A stretch of DNA of 64,000 nucleotides from Gammaproteobacteria bacterium (GCA_021772975.1 JAJFKY010000014.1:1-64000); one strand, 5' to 3'. Counted from the first letter of the stretch, positions 35,120 to 44,943 are shown. Program-made: numbers and translations. The notes: a model not told the origin generated them from the letters alone.

Positions 35120-36019
35120 ATGAGCTACTCAACAGAACACCGCCAGGGTGTCATCGCCGCGCTATTGGCCTTTGGTTTCTGGGGAGTGGCGCCGATTTAT
35201 TTCAAATGGTTTGGTGCGGTTTCACCGTATGAAATCATTGCGCATAGAATTGTCTGGTCAGTGGTTTTTGTAGCCGGGTTTCTGCTGTTGCGCGATGGCC
35301 CGGCTTTCTGGCGGCGCATGCAGGTGCCGTGGCGGACGCTGGCATGGTTGTGGCTGAGTGGCACGCTGGTGGCCTTTAACTGGTTGATTTTTGTCTGGGC
35401 GGTGGTCAATGACAGGGTCTTATCCACCAGCCTTGGCTACTTTATCAACCCCCTGGTTAATGTGCTGCTGGGGATGCTGTTTCTGGGCGAGCGTTTAAGC
35501 TGGCCACGCTGGCTGGCGGTGGCGATTGCCGCTGCAGCTACCACTTATCTGGGCATCTACCTTGGTCAGCCACCCTGGATAGCCTTGATGCTGGCTTTCA
35601 GTTTTGGCCTGTATGGTCTGATTCGTAAGCAGCTGGATATCGGTCCGATCATCGGTCTGCTGTGGGAAACTCTGTTATTGTGCCTGCCGGCGCTGGCATT
35701 TTTGCTCATTGCAGGGCTTTCCGGAGGCCTGACTTTTTTGACTAACGGTACCGGTAACAGGCTGCTGTTGATTTTTTCCGGGCTGGTTACGGTGCTGCCT
35801 TTGATCGGCTTTGCCTTTGCTGCCCGGCGATTGTCCTTATCAGTATTGGGTTTTTTCCAGTATCTGGCGCCATCCATCAGTTTTATGCTGGCGGTATTTT
35901 TGTTCGACGAGCCATTTACCCTGGGTCATCGTGTTGCCTTTGCCGGCATCTGGCTGGCGTTGCTGATTTTTTCGCTCGACCCGGTGTTCCGAAGCCGGCG
36001 GGAAAGATTGCCGATGTAG
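35120..36019 (+). CDS. rarD: EamA-family permease RarD
   Basis: A 299-residue inner membrane protein with ten hydrophobic helices in the two-fold DMT/EamA arrangement. The opening GVIAALLAFGFWGVAPIYFK and the motif PYEIIAHRIVWS are diagnostic for RarD. NWLIFVWAVVNDRVLSTSLGYFINPL and QYLAPSISFMLAVFLFDEPF complete the match. E. coli RarD (296 residues) is linked to chloramphenicol sensitivity, but its transported substrate is unknown. The start is the ATG at 35120; the longer frame from 35024 would add a polar 32-residue stretch. Confidence 0.9.
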   Translation: MSYSTEHRQGVIAALLAFGFWGVAPIYFKWFGAVSPYEIIAHRIVWSVVFVAGFLLLRDGPAFWRRMQVPWRTLAWLWLSGTLVAFNWLIFVWAVVNDRVLSTSLGYFINPLVNVLLGMLFLGERLSWPRWLAVAIAAAATTYLGIYLGQPPWIALMLAFSFGLYGLIRKQLDIGPIIGLLWETLLLCLPALAFLLIAGLSGGLTFLTNGTGNRLLLIFSGLVTVLPLIGFAFAARRLSLSVLGFFQYLAPSISFMLAVFLFDEPFTLGHRVAFAGIWLALLIFSLDPVFRSRRERLPM

Positions 36020-36097
36020 TCTGGTTGAGCTGACAGCTTGCCGCAGCCAGCTCAGTGCTGACGGCCTTTGCGCTGAGCGGATTAAAGGCTAAGCAGA

Positions 36098-38011
36098 TCA
36101 AGCATTATCGTCGAGTTCCGCTTGGGCGATTTCCAGGGCTGTATGTTGGTCTAACCACAGCTCTTCCAGTTCGGTATGCCGGACGCGTAACTGGCCTTGC
36201 TCTTTCAGAAATTGCTGGAGTTGCGCGGAGTTTTCCGGCGAATACAATCCGGTATCAGCCAGACAGGCTTCCAGTTTGCTCAACTGCTGGCTTATGTCAT
36301 CCAGTTGTTGATCAGTTTTTTTAACCTGGCTGCGTAACGGCTGAAGACGCTGACGGATTTCCGCGGCTTGCTGACGCCTGGCTTTTTTACTGTCGGTGCC
36401 GGGTGTTTTTTCCGCTGCATCGTCTGATTTATCGATGGATTTGTAATGCTCACGCAACTGCTGCTGATAATCGCCCAGACTGCCATCAAACAATGTCACC
36501 TGCCCGTGATTGATCAGCAACAACTCGTCAACACTGTTACGCAATAAATGCCGGTCATGTGAAACCAGAATCAGGGCGCCCGCATATTGCTGCAGGGCAA
36601 TCGTAAGCGCATGCCGCATTTCCAAATCCAGATGGTTGGTGGGTTCATCCAGAATCAATAGGTTGGGTGCCTGCCAGGCAATGATAGCCAACGCCAATCG
36701 GGCTTTTTCGCCCCCGGAAAAATGTGCGATGGAATCGGCCGTGGCCTGTTCAGCAAACCCGAACCCGCCCAGGAAATTGCGGATTTCCTGTTCCCTGGCC
36801 TGCGGACTCAGGCGTTGCAGGTGCAATAACGGGCTGGCCTGCAGATCCAGCGCTTCCAGTTGATGCTGGGCAAAATAGCCGATCCGCAGATATTCCCCGG
36901 CTGTCCGTTCGCCGCCAAGAAGCGGCAAATGGCCAGCCAGGCTTTTCAGCAGAGTGGTTTTACCGGCCCCATTGGGACCGAGCAGGCCAATCCGGTCGCC
37001 GGGCCGGATGGTTATTCTGGCCTGTTCGATAATGGTCCTGTCCGGATAACCCAGGGCGCCTTCGCGCAGATCGATCAGCGGATCGGACATTTTTTCCCGG
37101 CAGGGCAAGGTAAATCGGAAAGGCGAATCGATATGCGCTGCTTCGATCTGCTCCATGCGTTCCAGTTCTTTCAGCCGACTCTGGGCCTGTTTGGCTTTAC
37201 TGGCTTTGTAGCGAAAGCGGCGGACAAACTGATCGATCTGCTTGATGCGCTCCTGTTGTTTTTCATACTGCGCCTGCTGCTGGGCCAGGCGCTCGGCTTT
37301 CTGCTGTTCGGCGGCTGAGTAATTGCCCTTATAGACATGGATTCGGCCTTGCTCGAAGTGCAGAGTGCGCGCGGTGATATTGTCCAGGAAGTCACGGTCA
37401 TGCGAGATTAACAGGAGTGTACCCGGATAACGCAACAGCCAGCTTTCCAGCCAGGCCACCGCATCCACATCCAGATGGTTGGTGGGCTCATCCAACAACA
37501 GCAGGTCCGATTGACGCATCAACGCTTTGGCGAGATTGAGACGGATTCGCCAACCACCGGAAAAGTCTTCAACTTTATGCTGGAGCTGGTGCGATTCAAA
37601 CCCCAGTCCGGTCAGTAACTGGCTGGCGCGGGTTTCCGCGTTATAGGCCTGCAGATTATCCAGCTCGCCGAGAATGGTGGCGATGGCGTGATCATCACCG
37701 CGTTGCTCAGCTTCAGTAAGTAAGGCCTGCTGGGCGCGCAATTCAGTATCACCATCCATCACATAATCCAGCGCGGTACGCTGGATATGTCCGACTTCCT
37801 GCAGCATGATAGCGATCCGACAGTCCCTGGGAATACTGAGCTCGCCACTGTCCGCGCTCAAGTCACCCATGATCAGTGCGAACAGGCTGGATTTGCCACA
37901 ACCATTACTGCCAACCACACCGACCCGCTCGCGGTGCTGGATGCGAAAGCTGGCGTCGCTGAATAATTCCCGGCTTCCGCGACGCAGGCTGAGATGGTCA
38001 AAGGTGATCAT
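36098..38011 (-). CDS. yheS: ABC-F ATPase, YheS type
   Basis: The 637-residue cytoplasmic protein has two ABC ATPase domains and no membrane segment. Walker A is GSNGCGKSSL and later GPNGAGKTTLL; the signatures are FSGGWRIRLNLAKAL and FSGGEKARLALAI, each followed by LLDEPTNHLD or LILDEPTNHLD. The linker is the charged, Gln-rich arm of ABC-F proteins, and a coiled-coil C-terminal domain follows (about 530-637). YheS-type ABC-F factors act on stalled ribosomes. The start at 38011 precedes MITFDHLSLRRGSREL; a frame from 38056 lacks a ribosome site. Confidence 0.9.
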   Translation of the reverse strand: MITFDHLSLRRGSRELFSDASFRIQHRERVGVVGSNGCGKSSLFALIMGDLSADSGELSIPRDCRIAIMLQEVGHIQRTALDYVMDGDTELRAQQALLTEAEQRGDDHAIATILGELDNLQAYNAETRASQLLTGLGFESHQLQHKVEDFSGGWRIRLNLAKALMRQSDLLLLDEPTNHLDVDAVAWLESWLLRYPGTLLLISHDRDFLDNITARTLHFEQGRIHVYKGNYSAAEQQKAERLAQQQAQYEKQQERIKQIDQFVRRFRYKASKAKQAQSRLKELERMEQIEAAHIDSPFRFTLPCREKMSDPLIDLREGALGYPDRTIIEQARITIRPGDRIGLLGPNGAGKTTLLKSLAGHLPLLGGERTAGEYLRIGYFAQHQLEALDLQASPLLHLQRLSPQAREQEIRNFLGGFGFAEQATADSIAHFSGGEKARLALAIIAWQAPNLLILDEPTNHLDLEMRHALTIALQQYAGALILVSHDRHLLRNSVDELLLINHGQVTLFDGSLGDYQQQLREHYKSIDKSDDAAEKTPGTDSKKARRQQAAEIRQRLQPLRSQVKKTDQQLDDISQQLSKLEACLADTGLYSPENSAQLQQFLKEQGQLRVRHTELEELWLDQHTALEIAQAELDDNA

Positions 38012-38141
38012 GAGCGCGCATTGTATCGGTAGCTCTGAGGCAGAACAAACGCTCAACCTGGCGCCAGCATATCAGGCTGATTTAGAACGCAATGAATTCG
38101 CCTCATGCTAGGATGTGACCGGTCATTCCCAAGGTGTCCAT

Positions 38142-39320
38142 GTGGATCAACTGTTTATCCTGGTGATTTTGCTGTGCAGTGTGGCGTTGGCGCACTGGCT
38201 GGCGCAGAAGCCCGTTGGACGTGCTATCGGCGGAGCCATTCTGGTGATAGTGATAGTGGCGTTGGCGGCCAATACGGGTGTGATTCCAACTGCGTCCAAC
38301 GCACCGCCGCTATACCGATATCTGATCTCGGTGGGTGCCCCGGTGTCGATTTTCTGGCTGTTGCTGGAAGTGCGTCTAAGCGCGGTCCGGCAGGCCGGCC
38401 TGCCGATGTTGTTATTGTTTGCACTGGGTGCGATAGCGACCATGAGCGGGGTGTTCATCGCCGGCTGGCTGACCGGCGCCGATGCCTGGCTGGGTGAGTG
38501 GTTTGGGCCTTTGAGCGGTATGTTTACCGCCACCTATATCGGCGGCGGCGCAAACTTTAATGCCCTGGCGCTGCATTATGAATTTGTTGAGGCCGGCAAT
38601 ATTTTTGCCGCTGCCACGGTGGTGGATCATGTGGTGACGGTATTGTGGGTGGCCGCCTTGTTGATTCTGCCCAGGTTGATTCACCGTCTGGCGGGACAAT
38701 CAACGCCAGCCGGCGGCGAGCATACCAATCCGCAAAGCAAGGCACTGGCAGATAACGGCAGCGAGGCTGAAGTGAACGCACAGAAGCGTCCCGCGATGGG
38801 CGATCTGGCGGTGCTGCTGGCGATGGCGTTCGCGGCGCACTGGGCCTCTCTGGTGCTGAGTGCCTGGTCAGCCAGCTTGGGACTTAACGTCCCTTCGATA
38901 TTAATTTTAACCAGCCTGGCACTGGTGGTTGCCCAGTTGCCGGTGGTGCATCGCCTGCAGGGCACGCAAATGCTGGGCATGTATGGCGCCTATCTGTTTT
39001 TAGGCACACTGGGTGCTTATTGTGAGCTGTCAGCCTTGCTTGAACTGGGCCGGTTAGGTTTGCTGCTGTTGTTATTTGTCGCCCTGGCGGTGCTGCTGCA
39101 TGGTCTGATTATGTTTGCCGGCGGGCGTCTGTTGCGGCAGCCACCGGAACTGGTCGCGATTGCATCGGCTGCCAATGTAGGCGGTTCCACTATTGTGCTG
39201 CCGCTGGCGCAGAGTTTTAAGCGGATGGATTTATTGCTACCGGGCATTCTGGTAGGCAGTCTTGGCAATGGCCTGGGAACCTATCTGGGCTTTTTGATGG
39301 TCAGGCTGGTCAGTGGCTAG
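38142..39320 (+). CDS. DUF819-family membrane protein
   Basis: The 392-residue product contains about ten to eleven hydrophobic helices and matches the DUF819 (YjcL) group: PVSIFWLLLEVRLSAVR, GMFTATYIGGGANFNALALHY, and the second-half LVAIASAANVGGSTIVLPLA. These Gly- and Ala-rich hairpins recur in both halves, implying an inverted repeat as in ion-coupled transporters. Function is not established. I prefer the GTG at 38142, with AAGG 7 bp before; in-frame GTG 38115 is possible. Confidence 0.8.
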   Translation: MDQLFILVILLCSVALAHWLAQKPVGRAIGGAILVIVIVALAANTGVIPTASNAPPLYRYLISVGAPVSIFWLLLEVRLSAVRQAGLPMLLLFALGAIATMSGVFIAGWLTGADAWLGEWFGPLSGMFTATYIGGGANFNALALHYEFVEAGNIFAAATVVDHVVTVLWVAALLILPRLIHRLAGQSTPAGGEHTNPQSKALADNGSEAEVNAQKRPAMGDLAVLLAMAFAAHWASLVLSAWSASLGLNVPSILILTSLALVVAQLPVVHRLQGTQMLGMYGAYLFLGTLGAYCELSALLELGRLGLLLLLFVALAVLLHGLIMFAGGRLLRQPPELVAIASAANVGGSTIVLPLAQSFKRMDLLLPGILVGSLGNGLGTYLGFLMVRLVSG

Positions 39321-39375
39321 CCCGGTCAGGCATTTGGACTAAACTAACGACTTAATCCAGCGCGGCCTTAAGGTC

Positions 39376-39999
39376 TTACCTGTGACTGGCGTAATGGGCA
39401 GCGATATCCACTAAAATCTTGAGTCCGACCAGCAACAGCAGGGCCCAGATAGGCTGCTGGAACATAGCGGTTAGCCAGGCGCCCAGAATAATGGTGATGT
39501 GTAACACAATCACCCGCCCGTAGGGTTTAAATAACAGGCTTTCAGGGGTTTCACCGAGGCGCTCATTGCCCATTATAAAGTGCCACACATAAGAGAACCC
39601 GTGGCTGATCAATAACACCAGCAAAGCCCACCAGAAATCTTGCTGATGCAGAGTATCGGCTAATGTCAGGTCGCCAGCCAGGCTGCCGTTATCGAACTCC
39701 ACCATAAAGAAGAACACCACCACAAATACACCGTGAACCAGGGTAAAGCCACCATAATGTATCGCGAAGAAAGCGATGGTTGAGCGGGTATGCCGGCCGC
39801 GTGGCCGCTGAGCTGGCTGGCAGCTCAGCATCTTGAGGATATTGAATAGGCCGATGATGACATTTTCAGACCAGAACAGCAGCACCAGCTGGCTGACCGT
39901 CCATTGCTCATCCAGCACCAGATAAACCGGTACCAGATTCGCCAGCACCAGCAATACCATGGTGGGCAGAAAGCGCCCTTGCGACAGCGAGGTGTTCAT
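39376..39999 (-). CDS. DUF6498-type membrane protein
   Basis: A 207-residue membrane protein with five to six helices. The N-terminal part (NLVPVYLVLDEQWTVSQLVLLFWSENVIIGLFNILK) is characteristic of the DUF6498 family, found in many proteobacteria without known role. The gene lies tail-to-tail with the DUF819 gene. An ATG at 40017 would add six residues; the ATG at 39999 is chosen because the hydrophobic part follows at once. Confidence 0.7.
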   Translation of the reverse strand: MNTSLSQGRFLPTMVLLVLANLVPVYLVLDEQWTVSQLVLLFWSENVIIGLFNILKMLSCQPAQRPRGRHTRSTIAFFAIHYGGFTLVHGVFVVVFFFMVEFDNGSLAGDLTLADTLHQQDFWWALLVLLISHGFSYVWHFIMGNERLGETPESLLFKPYGRVIVLHITIILGAWLTAMFQQPIWALLLLVGLKILVDIAAHYASHR

Positions 40000-40170
40000 G
40001 TCACCCGGCGCAGCCACTGAGGCCAGCCGCTGTGCACTTTGCAGCAGCGCGCCGGTATTGTTGCGAGAGCTGAATCAAGCGCTTAGTATTCCACAGCGTT
40101 GGTCAGCAGTCATGCTGGACGAGACACTAAAGCTGAATCCGTTCAGCCCAATAACATAAACTGAAGTGCT

Positions 40171-40689
40171 ATGTGGATACTCGAAACGGCAAGATTGAGT
40201 TTACGGCGGATGACTGTAGCGGATGACGCATTCCTGCTGTCGGTGCTGAATGACCCGGCGTTTATCCGGTATATTGGTGATCGCGGTGTGCGCACTCAGA
40301 TTGAGGCGCAACGCTATATCCAGGCTAGCATGATTGCCAGTTATCAGGCGCATGGTTTCGGGATGTATCTGGTGGCCGCTAAAAGCGACTCGCAACCGAT
40401 CGGAATCTGTGGCCTGGTCAAACGCCCGGGCCTGGATGACGTGGATATCGGTTTTGCTTTTTTGCCAGAGTATTGCGGGCGGGGTTATGCCTATGAATCG
40501 GCCCGGGCTGTTATTCGGCATGCTGAAGATGATTTCGGCTTGCAGCGTTTGGTGGCCATAACCTCACCGGATAATCATGCTTCGATGAGCTTGCTGAGCA
40601 AGCTGGGTTTTGTGTTTGAAAAACTGGTGTGCCTGCCGGGCGATGATCAACCGATCAGGTTGTTTGCCCGGCGGACTGCAGTCAGGTAA
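40171..40689 (+). CDS. GNAT acetyltransferase, RimJ/RimL-like
   Basis: The 172-residue acetyltransferase has the usual N-terminal ETARLSLRRMTVADD motif, the catalytic-core strands ICGLVKRPGLDDVDIGFAFLPEY and the acetyl-CoA loop GRGYAYESARAVI, and ends in SMSLLSKLGFVFEK. This group includes ribosomal-protein and small-molecule N-acetyltransferases. The substrate is not predictable. A separate GNAT protein in the window (10862-11344) belongs to another subfamily. Confidence 0.85.
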   Translation: MWILETARLSLRRMTVADDAFLLSVLNDPAFIRYIGDRGVRTQIEAQRYIQASMIASYQAHGFGMYLVAAKSDSQPIGICGLVKRPGLDDVDIGFAFLPEYCGRGYAYESARAVIRHAEDDFGLQRLVAITSPDNHASMSLLSKLGFVFEKLVCLPGDDQPIRLFARRTAVR

Positions 40690-40770
40690 CTGTCAGATGA
40701 CCGTAATGTTACCGTAAGTTTTAATATTCGCCGATTGTATTGAGTGAGATCAGCTGAAAAGGAGTACACC

Positions 40771-41469
40771 GTGTCTGCCGAACAAGCAAAAACCAAGCAA
40801 TGGATCATTTATGCCGTGGTGTTACTGGCCATTTTTGTGCTGTGGTATTTTTTACCGGTCAAAGAATGGATTACCGCACTGCGGGAATGGACCGATAGTC
40901 AGGGACTGTTAGGGGCGGTTGTGTTTGCCTGCGTTTACGCATTGGCTTCGCTGGTGTTTTTTCCGGGTTCAGTGCTGACCCTGGCGGCGGGGCTGGCTTA
41001 TGGTCTGGCTGGTTTTCCGGTCGTCATCTGTGGTGCGACCGCCGGCGCGGCGCTGTCATTCCTGGCCGGGCGCTATTTGTTCCGAGACCGGGTGCAGCAA
41101 TGGGTAGCCGATAACCCCAGGCTCAAAGCCGTTGACCGGGCGGTTGAGGAAGATGGCTGGAAGGTGGTGGGATTATTACGGCTGTCACCAGCGGTGCCGT
41201 TTAATCTGCAGAACTGGTTTTTCGGCATCACCTCGGTCAGTTTCTGGTCTTACGTGCTGGCCACGTTTATCGGTATTATGCCGGGCACGCTGTTGTATCT
41301 GTGGATAGGTTCGCTGGGCGGGGAAGCCGCCAGTGAAGGCGGATCGGCCAGCACGCTGAAATATGTTTTCTTTGGCATCGGTATTCTGGCGACCATCGCG
41401 GTGACCTGGATTGTCGGCCGCAAAGCCAAACAGAAACTGGAACAGTATGGGGTGGAAGAGCAGGGGTAA
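40771..41469 (+). CDS. TVP38/TMEM64 (DedA-superfamily) membrane protein
   Basis: The 232-residue membrane protein has the SNARE-associated/VTT domain: YALASLVFFPGSVLTLAAGLAYG, then GATAGAALSFLAGRYLFRDRV, and RLSPAVPFNLQNWFFGIT. The helix-breaking re-entrant loops of this superfamily are visible. Relatives support membrane lipid turnover or proton-coupled export. The GTG at 40771, following AGGAG by 6 bp, is the likely start. Confidence 0.87.
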   Translation: MSAEQAKTKQWIIYAVVLLAIFVLWYFLPVKEWITALREWTDSQGLLGAVVFACVYALASLVFFPGSVLTLAAGLAYGLAGFPVVICGATAGAALSFLAGRYLFRDRVQQWVADNPRLKAVDRAVEEDGWKVVGLLRLSPAVPFNLQNWFFGITSVSFWSYVLATFIGIMPGTLLYLWIGSLGGEAASEGGSASTLKYVFFGIGILATIAVTWIVGRKAKQKLEQYGVEEQG

Positions 41470-41497
41470 ACCGACCATTTAGTAACAGGAACAAACG

Positions 41498-41902
41498 ATG
41501 AAACATGGCTTAGTATTGTTGATGTTAACAGTGTTGTGGAATTCGGCCGCCACAGCGCAGACCAATCGGCTGCATATCAATCACTGTGGCGATTCGAACG
41601 CGGCGAATATCTCTATACAGGTTTTTGACCCGGGTTCAGATGGCGATTCCGGCGGGGCTGGCGCGGCGGATGCCTCGGGCCTGTTACATCCGGGGCAGGG
41701 TATTGATCTGGAATGTGAGCGCTCAACCGGCCGGGATTATTGCTCGGGCGAGCTGCGCGCCGGTGGCGGTGATCAGCGGGAAATTATCAGCCGCAGCATC
41801 AAGCTGGAGGATGGCGAGGATTATTATGTCTGTGCTGACCCTGAAGCAGGTGAATTAAATATTGATAGTCAGAGTTGTGACTGTGCATTTATTGGCGGTT
41901 AG
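41498..41902 (+). CDS. Small exported protein, Cys-containing
   Basis: This 134-residue product begins with a signal peptide (LVLLMLTVLWNSAATAQ). The mature chain is acidic, with six cysteines (NHCGD, LECER, YCSGE, YVCAD, SCDC) and a Gly/Asp-rich middle. I recognise no domain. The gene follows the TVP38-like gene by 28 bp and precedes tesB by about 20 bp on the same strand, so it may belong to their operon. Confidence 0.55.
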   Translation: MKHGLVLLMLTVLWNSAATAQTNRLHINHCGDSNAANISIQVFDPGSDGDSGGAGAADASGLLHPGQGIDLECERSTGRDYCSGELRAGGGDQREIISRSIKLEDGEDYYVCADPEAGELNIDSQSCDCAFIGG

Positions 41903-41925
41903 CTGGCATGCGCGGTGATGATGTG

Positions 41926-42783
41926 ATGAATCCGGTACTCGCTGATGTGGTCCGGCTGCTGCAGCTGGAACGCATCGAAGACAATATTTTCCGTGGTGAA
42001 AGCCGCGATATCGGCAGCCCGCAGGTATTCGGCGGGCAGGTGCTGGGGCAGGCGTTGTCGGCGGCGCATAATACCGTGGAAGAACGCGTGCCGCATTCTC
42101 TGCACGCTTATTTTCTGCGCCGTGGTGACTTTAATGCGCCGATCGTCTATCAGGTTGAACGGGCCCGCGATGGCGGCAGTTTTTCCAACCGCCGGGTGGT
42201 GGCGATTCAACATGGTCAGCCGATTTTTAATATGGCTGCTTCTTTCCAGCAGCTGGAGCAGGGACTGGAGCATCAGGCGGAGATGCCGGATGTGCCCGGT
42301 CCGGAAGGGTTGCGCAGCTCGTTCGATATCAAGCAGGCATTGCTGGATAAAGTGCCGGAAAAAATGCGCCGTTATCTGTCCCACCAGCCACCGTTTGAGT
42401 TCCGGCCGGTACTGGCGCCGAATTTCCTGAATCCGGTCAGGCAGGCGCCCGTCAAACATGTATGGATGCGGGCCTGTGATCAGCTGCCTGACCAACCCGC
42501 GCTGCATCGAAATTTACTGGCCTATGTGTCTGATTATGAACTGCTGGGCACCGCTACTCTGCCGCATGCACTGCATTTTGATGAAGGCAATGTGCAGATG
42601 GCCAGCCTGGATCATGCGATGTGGTTTCACTGCCCGGTGCGGGTGGATCAATGGCTGCTGTATAGCTTTGACAGTCCCAGTGCGTTTGGCGGGCGTGGTA
42701 CCTCCAGAGGCATGATCTTTACCCAGGATGGCAAACTGGTGGCCAGCACCGCACAGGAAGGACTGATCCGGGTACGCACCTGA
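41926..42783 (+). CDS. tesB: Acyl-CoA thioesterase II
   Basis: A 285-residue double hotdog-fold thioesterase that cleaves medium- to long-chain acyl-CoA to free acid and CoA. Diagnostic parts are LLQLERIEDNIFRGES and QVFGGQVLGQAL in the first hotdog, the VERARDGGSFSNRRVVAIQ block, and LDHAMWFHCPVRVDQW and RGMIFTQDGKLVAS in the second. The ATG at 41926 gives the same length as E. coli TesB (286); an ATG six codons earlier is possible. Confidence 0.93.
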   Translation: MNPVLADVVRLLQLERIEDNIFRGESRDIGSPQVFGGQVLGQALSAAHNTVEERVPHSLHAYFLRRGDFNAPIVYQVERARDGGSFSNRRVVAIQHGQPIFNMAASFQQLEQGLEHQAEMPDVPGPEGLRSSFDIKQALLDKVPEKMRRYLSHQPPFEFRPVLAPNFLNPVRQAPVKHVWMRACDQLPDQPALHRNLLAYVSDYELLGTATLPHALHFDEGNVQMASLDHAMWFHCPVRVDQWLLYSFDSPSAFGGRGTSRGMIFTQDGKLVASTAQEGLIRVRT

Positions 42784-42918
42784 CTGGATGCAATAGCTGG
42801 GTGCGATCACTCTGCACTGTATCGAACCAGCCGCGGTAACAATCAATGCATACGCGAATTTGTCAGGTTGTTTTTATCCGCAAGCGGTTTGACCCGCAAC
42901 ACAATACGATCAAAAAGA

Positions 42919-43401
42919 TTAATCCCGAAAATTTTTATATTGCAACGGCAGCTTTAATTCCGCGCCTTTGAACAGCGCTATTGCCTGCTGCAGGTCATCG
43001 CGCTTTTTCCCGGTTACACGCAGTTGCTGGTCCTGGATAGCGGTCTGCACCTTCAGCTTGGCGTCTTTGATCATCTTCACCAGTTTTTTGGCGGTTGGTG
43101 TGTCGATTCCTTCGTTGATCAGCAGTACCTGGGTGGCGGTTTTGGCGTGAATGACCGGGTCTTTGGCTTCCAGGCAATACAGATCGATGCCACGGCTGGA
43201 CATTTTTTTGCGCAGCACGTCCAGCATCTGTTGTAATTGAAACTCCGCCTGGGCATGCATCGTTATAGTGCTGTCCGCCAGGGTGAAATTGGCGCCACTG
43301 CCTTTGAAGTCAAAGCGCGTGCTGACTTCGCGGTTGGCCTGATCAAGCGCATTTTTCAGTTCGTGCTGTTCAACTTCCGAGACCACATCAAATGAGGGCA
43401 T
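42919..43401 (-). CDS. YajQ-family cyclic-di-GMP-binding protein
   Basis: The 160-residue protein matches the YajQ family along its length: PSFDVVSEVEQHELKNALDQ at the N-terminus, STRFDFKGS, and the C-terminal KVQTAIQDQQLRVTGKKRDD. It has two RNP-like (ferredoxin-fold) halves. Xanthomonas and Pseudomonas relatives bind cyclic di-GMP and help transcription regulators, while E. coli YajQ binds nucleotides or RNA. A frame from 43440 reads into the 5' leader; the ATG at 43401 fits family length (about 160). Confidence 0.92.
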   Translation of the reverse strand: MPSFDVVSEVEQHELKNALDQANREVSTRFDFKGSGANFTLADSTITMHAQAEFQLQQMLDVLRKKMSSRGIDLYCLEAKDPVIHAKTATQVLLINEGIDTPTAKKLVKMIKDAKLKVQTAIQDQQLRVTGKKRDDLQQAIALFKGAELKLPLQYKNFRD

Positions 43402-43458
43402 GCTGATTCCTGTTGTTCTGAAGAGCCGCCATTTTAGCAATTCCTGGATTGCACCGGG

Positions 43459-44001
43459 TCAGTCGGCGGTCCGGTGATCAAGCATGCCATGCATGCTCAG
43501 TTCCTGTTCAAATCCAAACTGGCGCGGATCGGCCAGTTTATCGGTGTACAGCAAGCCATCCAGATGATCGCATTCATGCTGCACCACGCGGGCATGAAAT
43601 TGCTCAGCGGTGCGCTCGATGCGTTGTCCGTACTGATCAAAACCGGCATAGTGGATATCGGTATGCCGGGACACCACACCACGCATACCCGGTACGCTCA
43701 GGCAGCCTTCCCAGTCGCTGGCCAGGGTTTCGCCGATCGGGGTAATCACCGGGTTGATCAAAACGGTCTGCGGCACCTGGCCGGCCTGCGGATAACGCGG
43801 ATTGCCGTCCACTGCGAAGATCACCACCCGCAAGCTGATACCGATCTGTGGCGCCGCCAGCCCGGCGCCATGATAGTGGGCCATGGTATCCAGCATGTCG
43901 GTGATCAGAGCATGCAGTTCCGGCGTATCAAACGCGGTCACCGATTGCGCGGTTTGACGTAGTTTCGGGTCACCCAGTCGTAATACGGTTTTAACGCTCA
44001 T
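43459..44001 (-). CDS. def: Peptide deformylase
   Basis: The 180-residue metalloenzyme removes the N-formyl group from new proteins. All three family motifs are present: GAGLAAPQIG, EGCLSVPG (the Cys metal ligand) and QHECDHLDG (the HExxH metal ligands). The length and the C-terminus short of the usual helix suggest a type II or type I variant. fmt is not beside it, unlike many proteobacterial chromosomes where def-fmt are paired, so this may be a second, separate deformylase. Confidence 0.93.
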   Translation of the reverse strand: MSVKTVLRLGDPKLRQTAQSVTAFDTPELHALITDMLDTMAHYHGAGLAAPQIGISLRVVIFAVDGNPRYPQAGQVPQTVLINPVITPIGETLASDWEGCLSVPGMRGVVSRHTDIHYAGFDQYGQRIERTAEQFHARVVQHECDHLDGLLYTDKLADPRQFGFEQELSMHGMLDHRTAD

Positions 44002-44043
44002 GGTGATGGTCTATGCTGGTCTGGAAATGAACTGTTATTGTAG

Positions 44044-44943
44044 ATGATATGGGTAGCTCAGATGGCTAAGGCATCATCGGGCAATAGCTGGTGGCTATCA
44101 GCTCTGCTGATCAGCATGCTGCTGTCCGGGCTGGCCGGCAATGCATCAGCGGAGGCTGATTGTGTGGCGCAGGCTCTGCAGCAAATCAACTCGCCCCAGA
44201 ATGAGCTGGCCATCACCGCCGGGCCGGAATCCGGTCAGTTTATTTTTGCACGGCGTGGCGGTGTGTGGGGTGAGCCCGGCCAGGCCAGCCGTTTATTGGT
44301 TTATGACTGCAGCACGAATGAGCTTTCAGAGCCTTTATTCAGACAATTGCACAGCAGCGGTGATCCGTATTTTGATCACCGCACAGCGACGCTATGGTTT
44401 ACCGCCACTGCCGGACCTGCCAGCTCCGATGTGGATATCTATACGGTTGGATACCAGGATGGCTGGGGCCAGCCACGGCGATTGCCCGAGCCGGTCAACT
44501 CAAGTGCGGATGAATACAGCCCGATACCGAGAGCGGGCCGCTTGTATTTTGCTTCCGGACGTGGCGGAGATGGTAATTTATACAGCGCTGAACAACATTC
44601 AGGTAATTGGCTGGTCAGCAGTCTGGGGTCGGTTATCAATGCCGATACCGGCGAGTGGAATCTGTGGGTTACCAGTGATGAACGGTTACTGATATTTGAA
44701 GCCTCGGGCCGGCCGCGGAATATCAGCGTGGCCGGAGATTTATATTGCGCGCAAAAAGATAACAGGGGGAAGTGGTTACCTGCTGTTCCGATGGCCGCCG
44801 TCAATGCGGCAGGTTCGCAATTAAATCCGCGCAAAATAGGCCAATGGCTGGTGTACGCGAGTACGGCAGGTGAAAATCACGCGGATCTGGCGATGGTCAA
44901 TTTTGCTTCCGTGGTTTCGGTTTGCAAACAAGCCGATAAATGA
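44044..44943 (+). CDS. Exported PD40 (WD40-like) beta-propeller protein
   Basis: The 299-residue product has a signal segment (ALLISMLLSGLAGNASA) and repeated TolB-like PD40 strands: DPYFDHRTATLWFTATAG, DEYSPIPRAGRLYFASGRGG and EWNLWVTSDERLLIFEASG. The tryptophan- and Asp-rich turns are typical of exported propellers that bind peptides or peptidoglycan fragments. Start is uncertain between ATG 44044 and 44062; neither has a strong ribosome site. It has no enzyme motif and no clear operon partner. Confidence 0.65.
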   Translation: MIWVAQMAKASSGNSWWLSALLISMLLSGLAGNASAEADCVAQALQQINSPQNELAITAGPESGQFIFARRGGVWGEPGQASRLLVYDCSTNELSEPLFRQLHSSGDPYFDHRTATLWFTATAGPASSDVDIYTVGYQDGWGQPRRLPEPVNSSADEYSPIPRAGRLYFASGRGGDGNLYSAEQHSGNWLVSSLGSVINADTGEWNLWVTSDERLLIFEASGRPRNISVAGDLYCAQKDNRGKWLPAVPMAAVNAAGSQLNPRKIGQWLVYASTAGENHADLAMVNFASVVSVCKQADK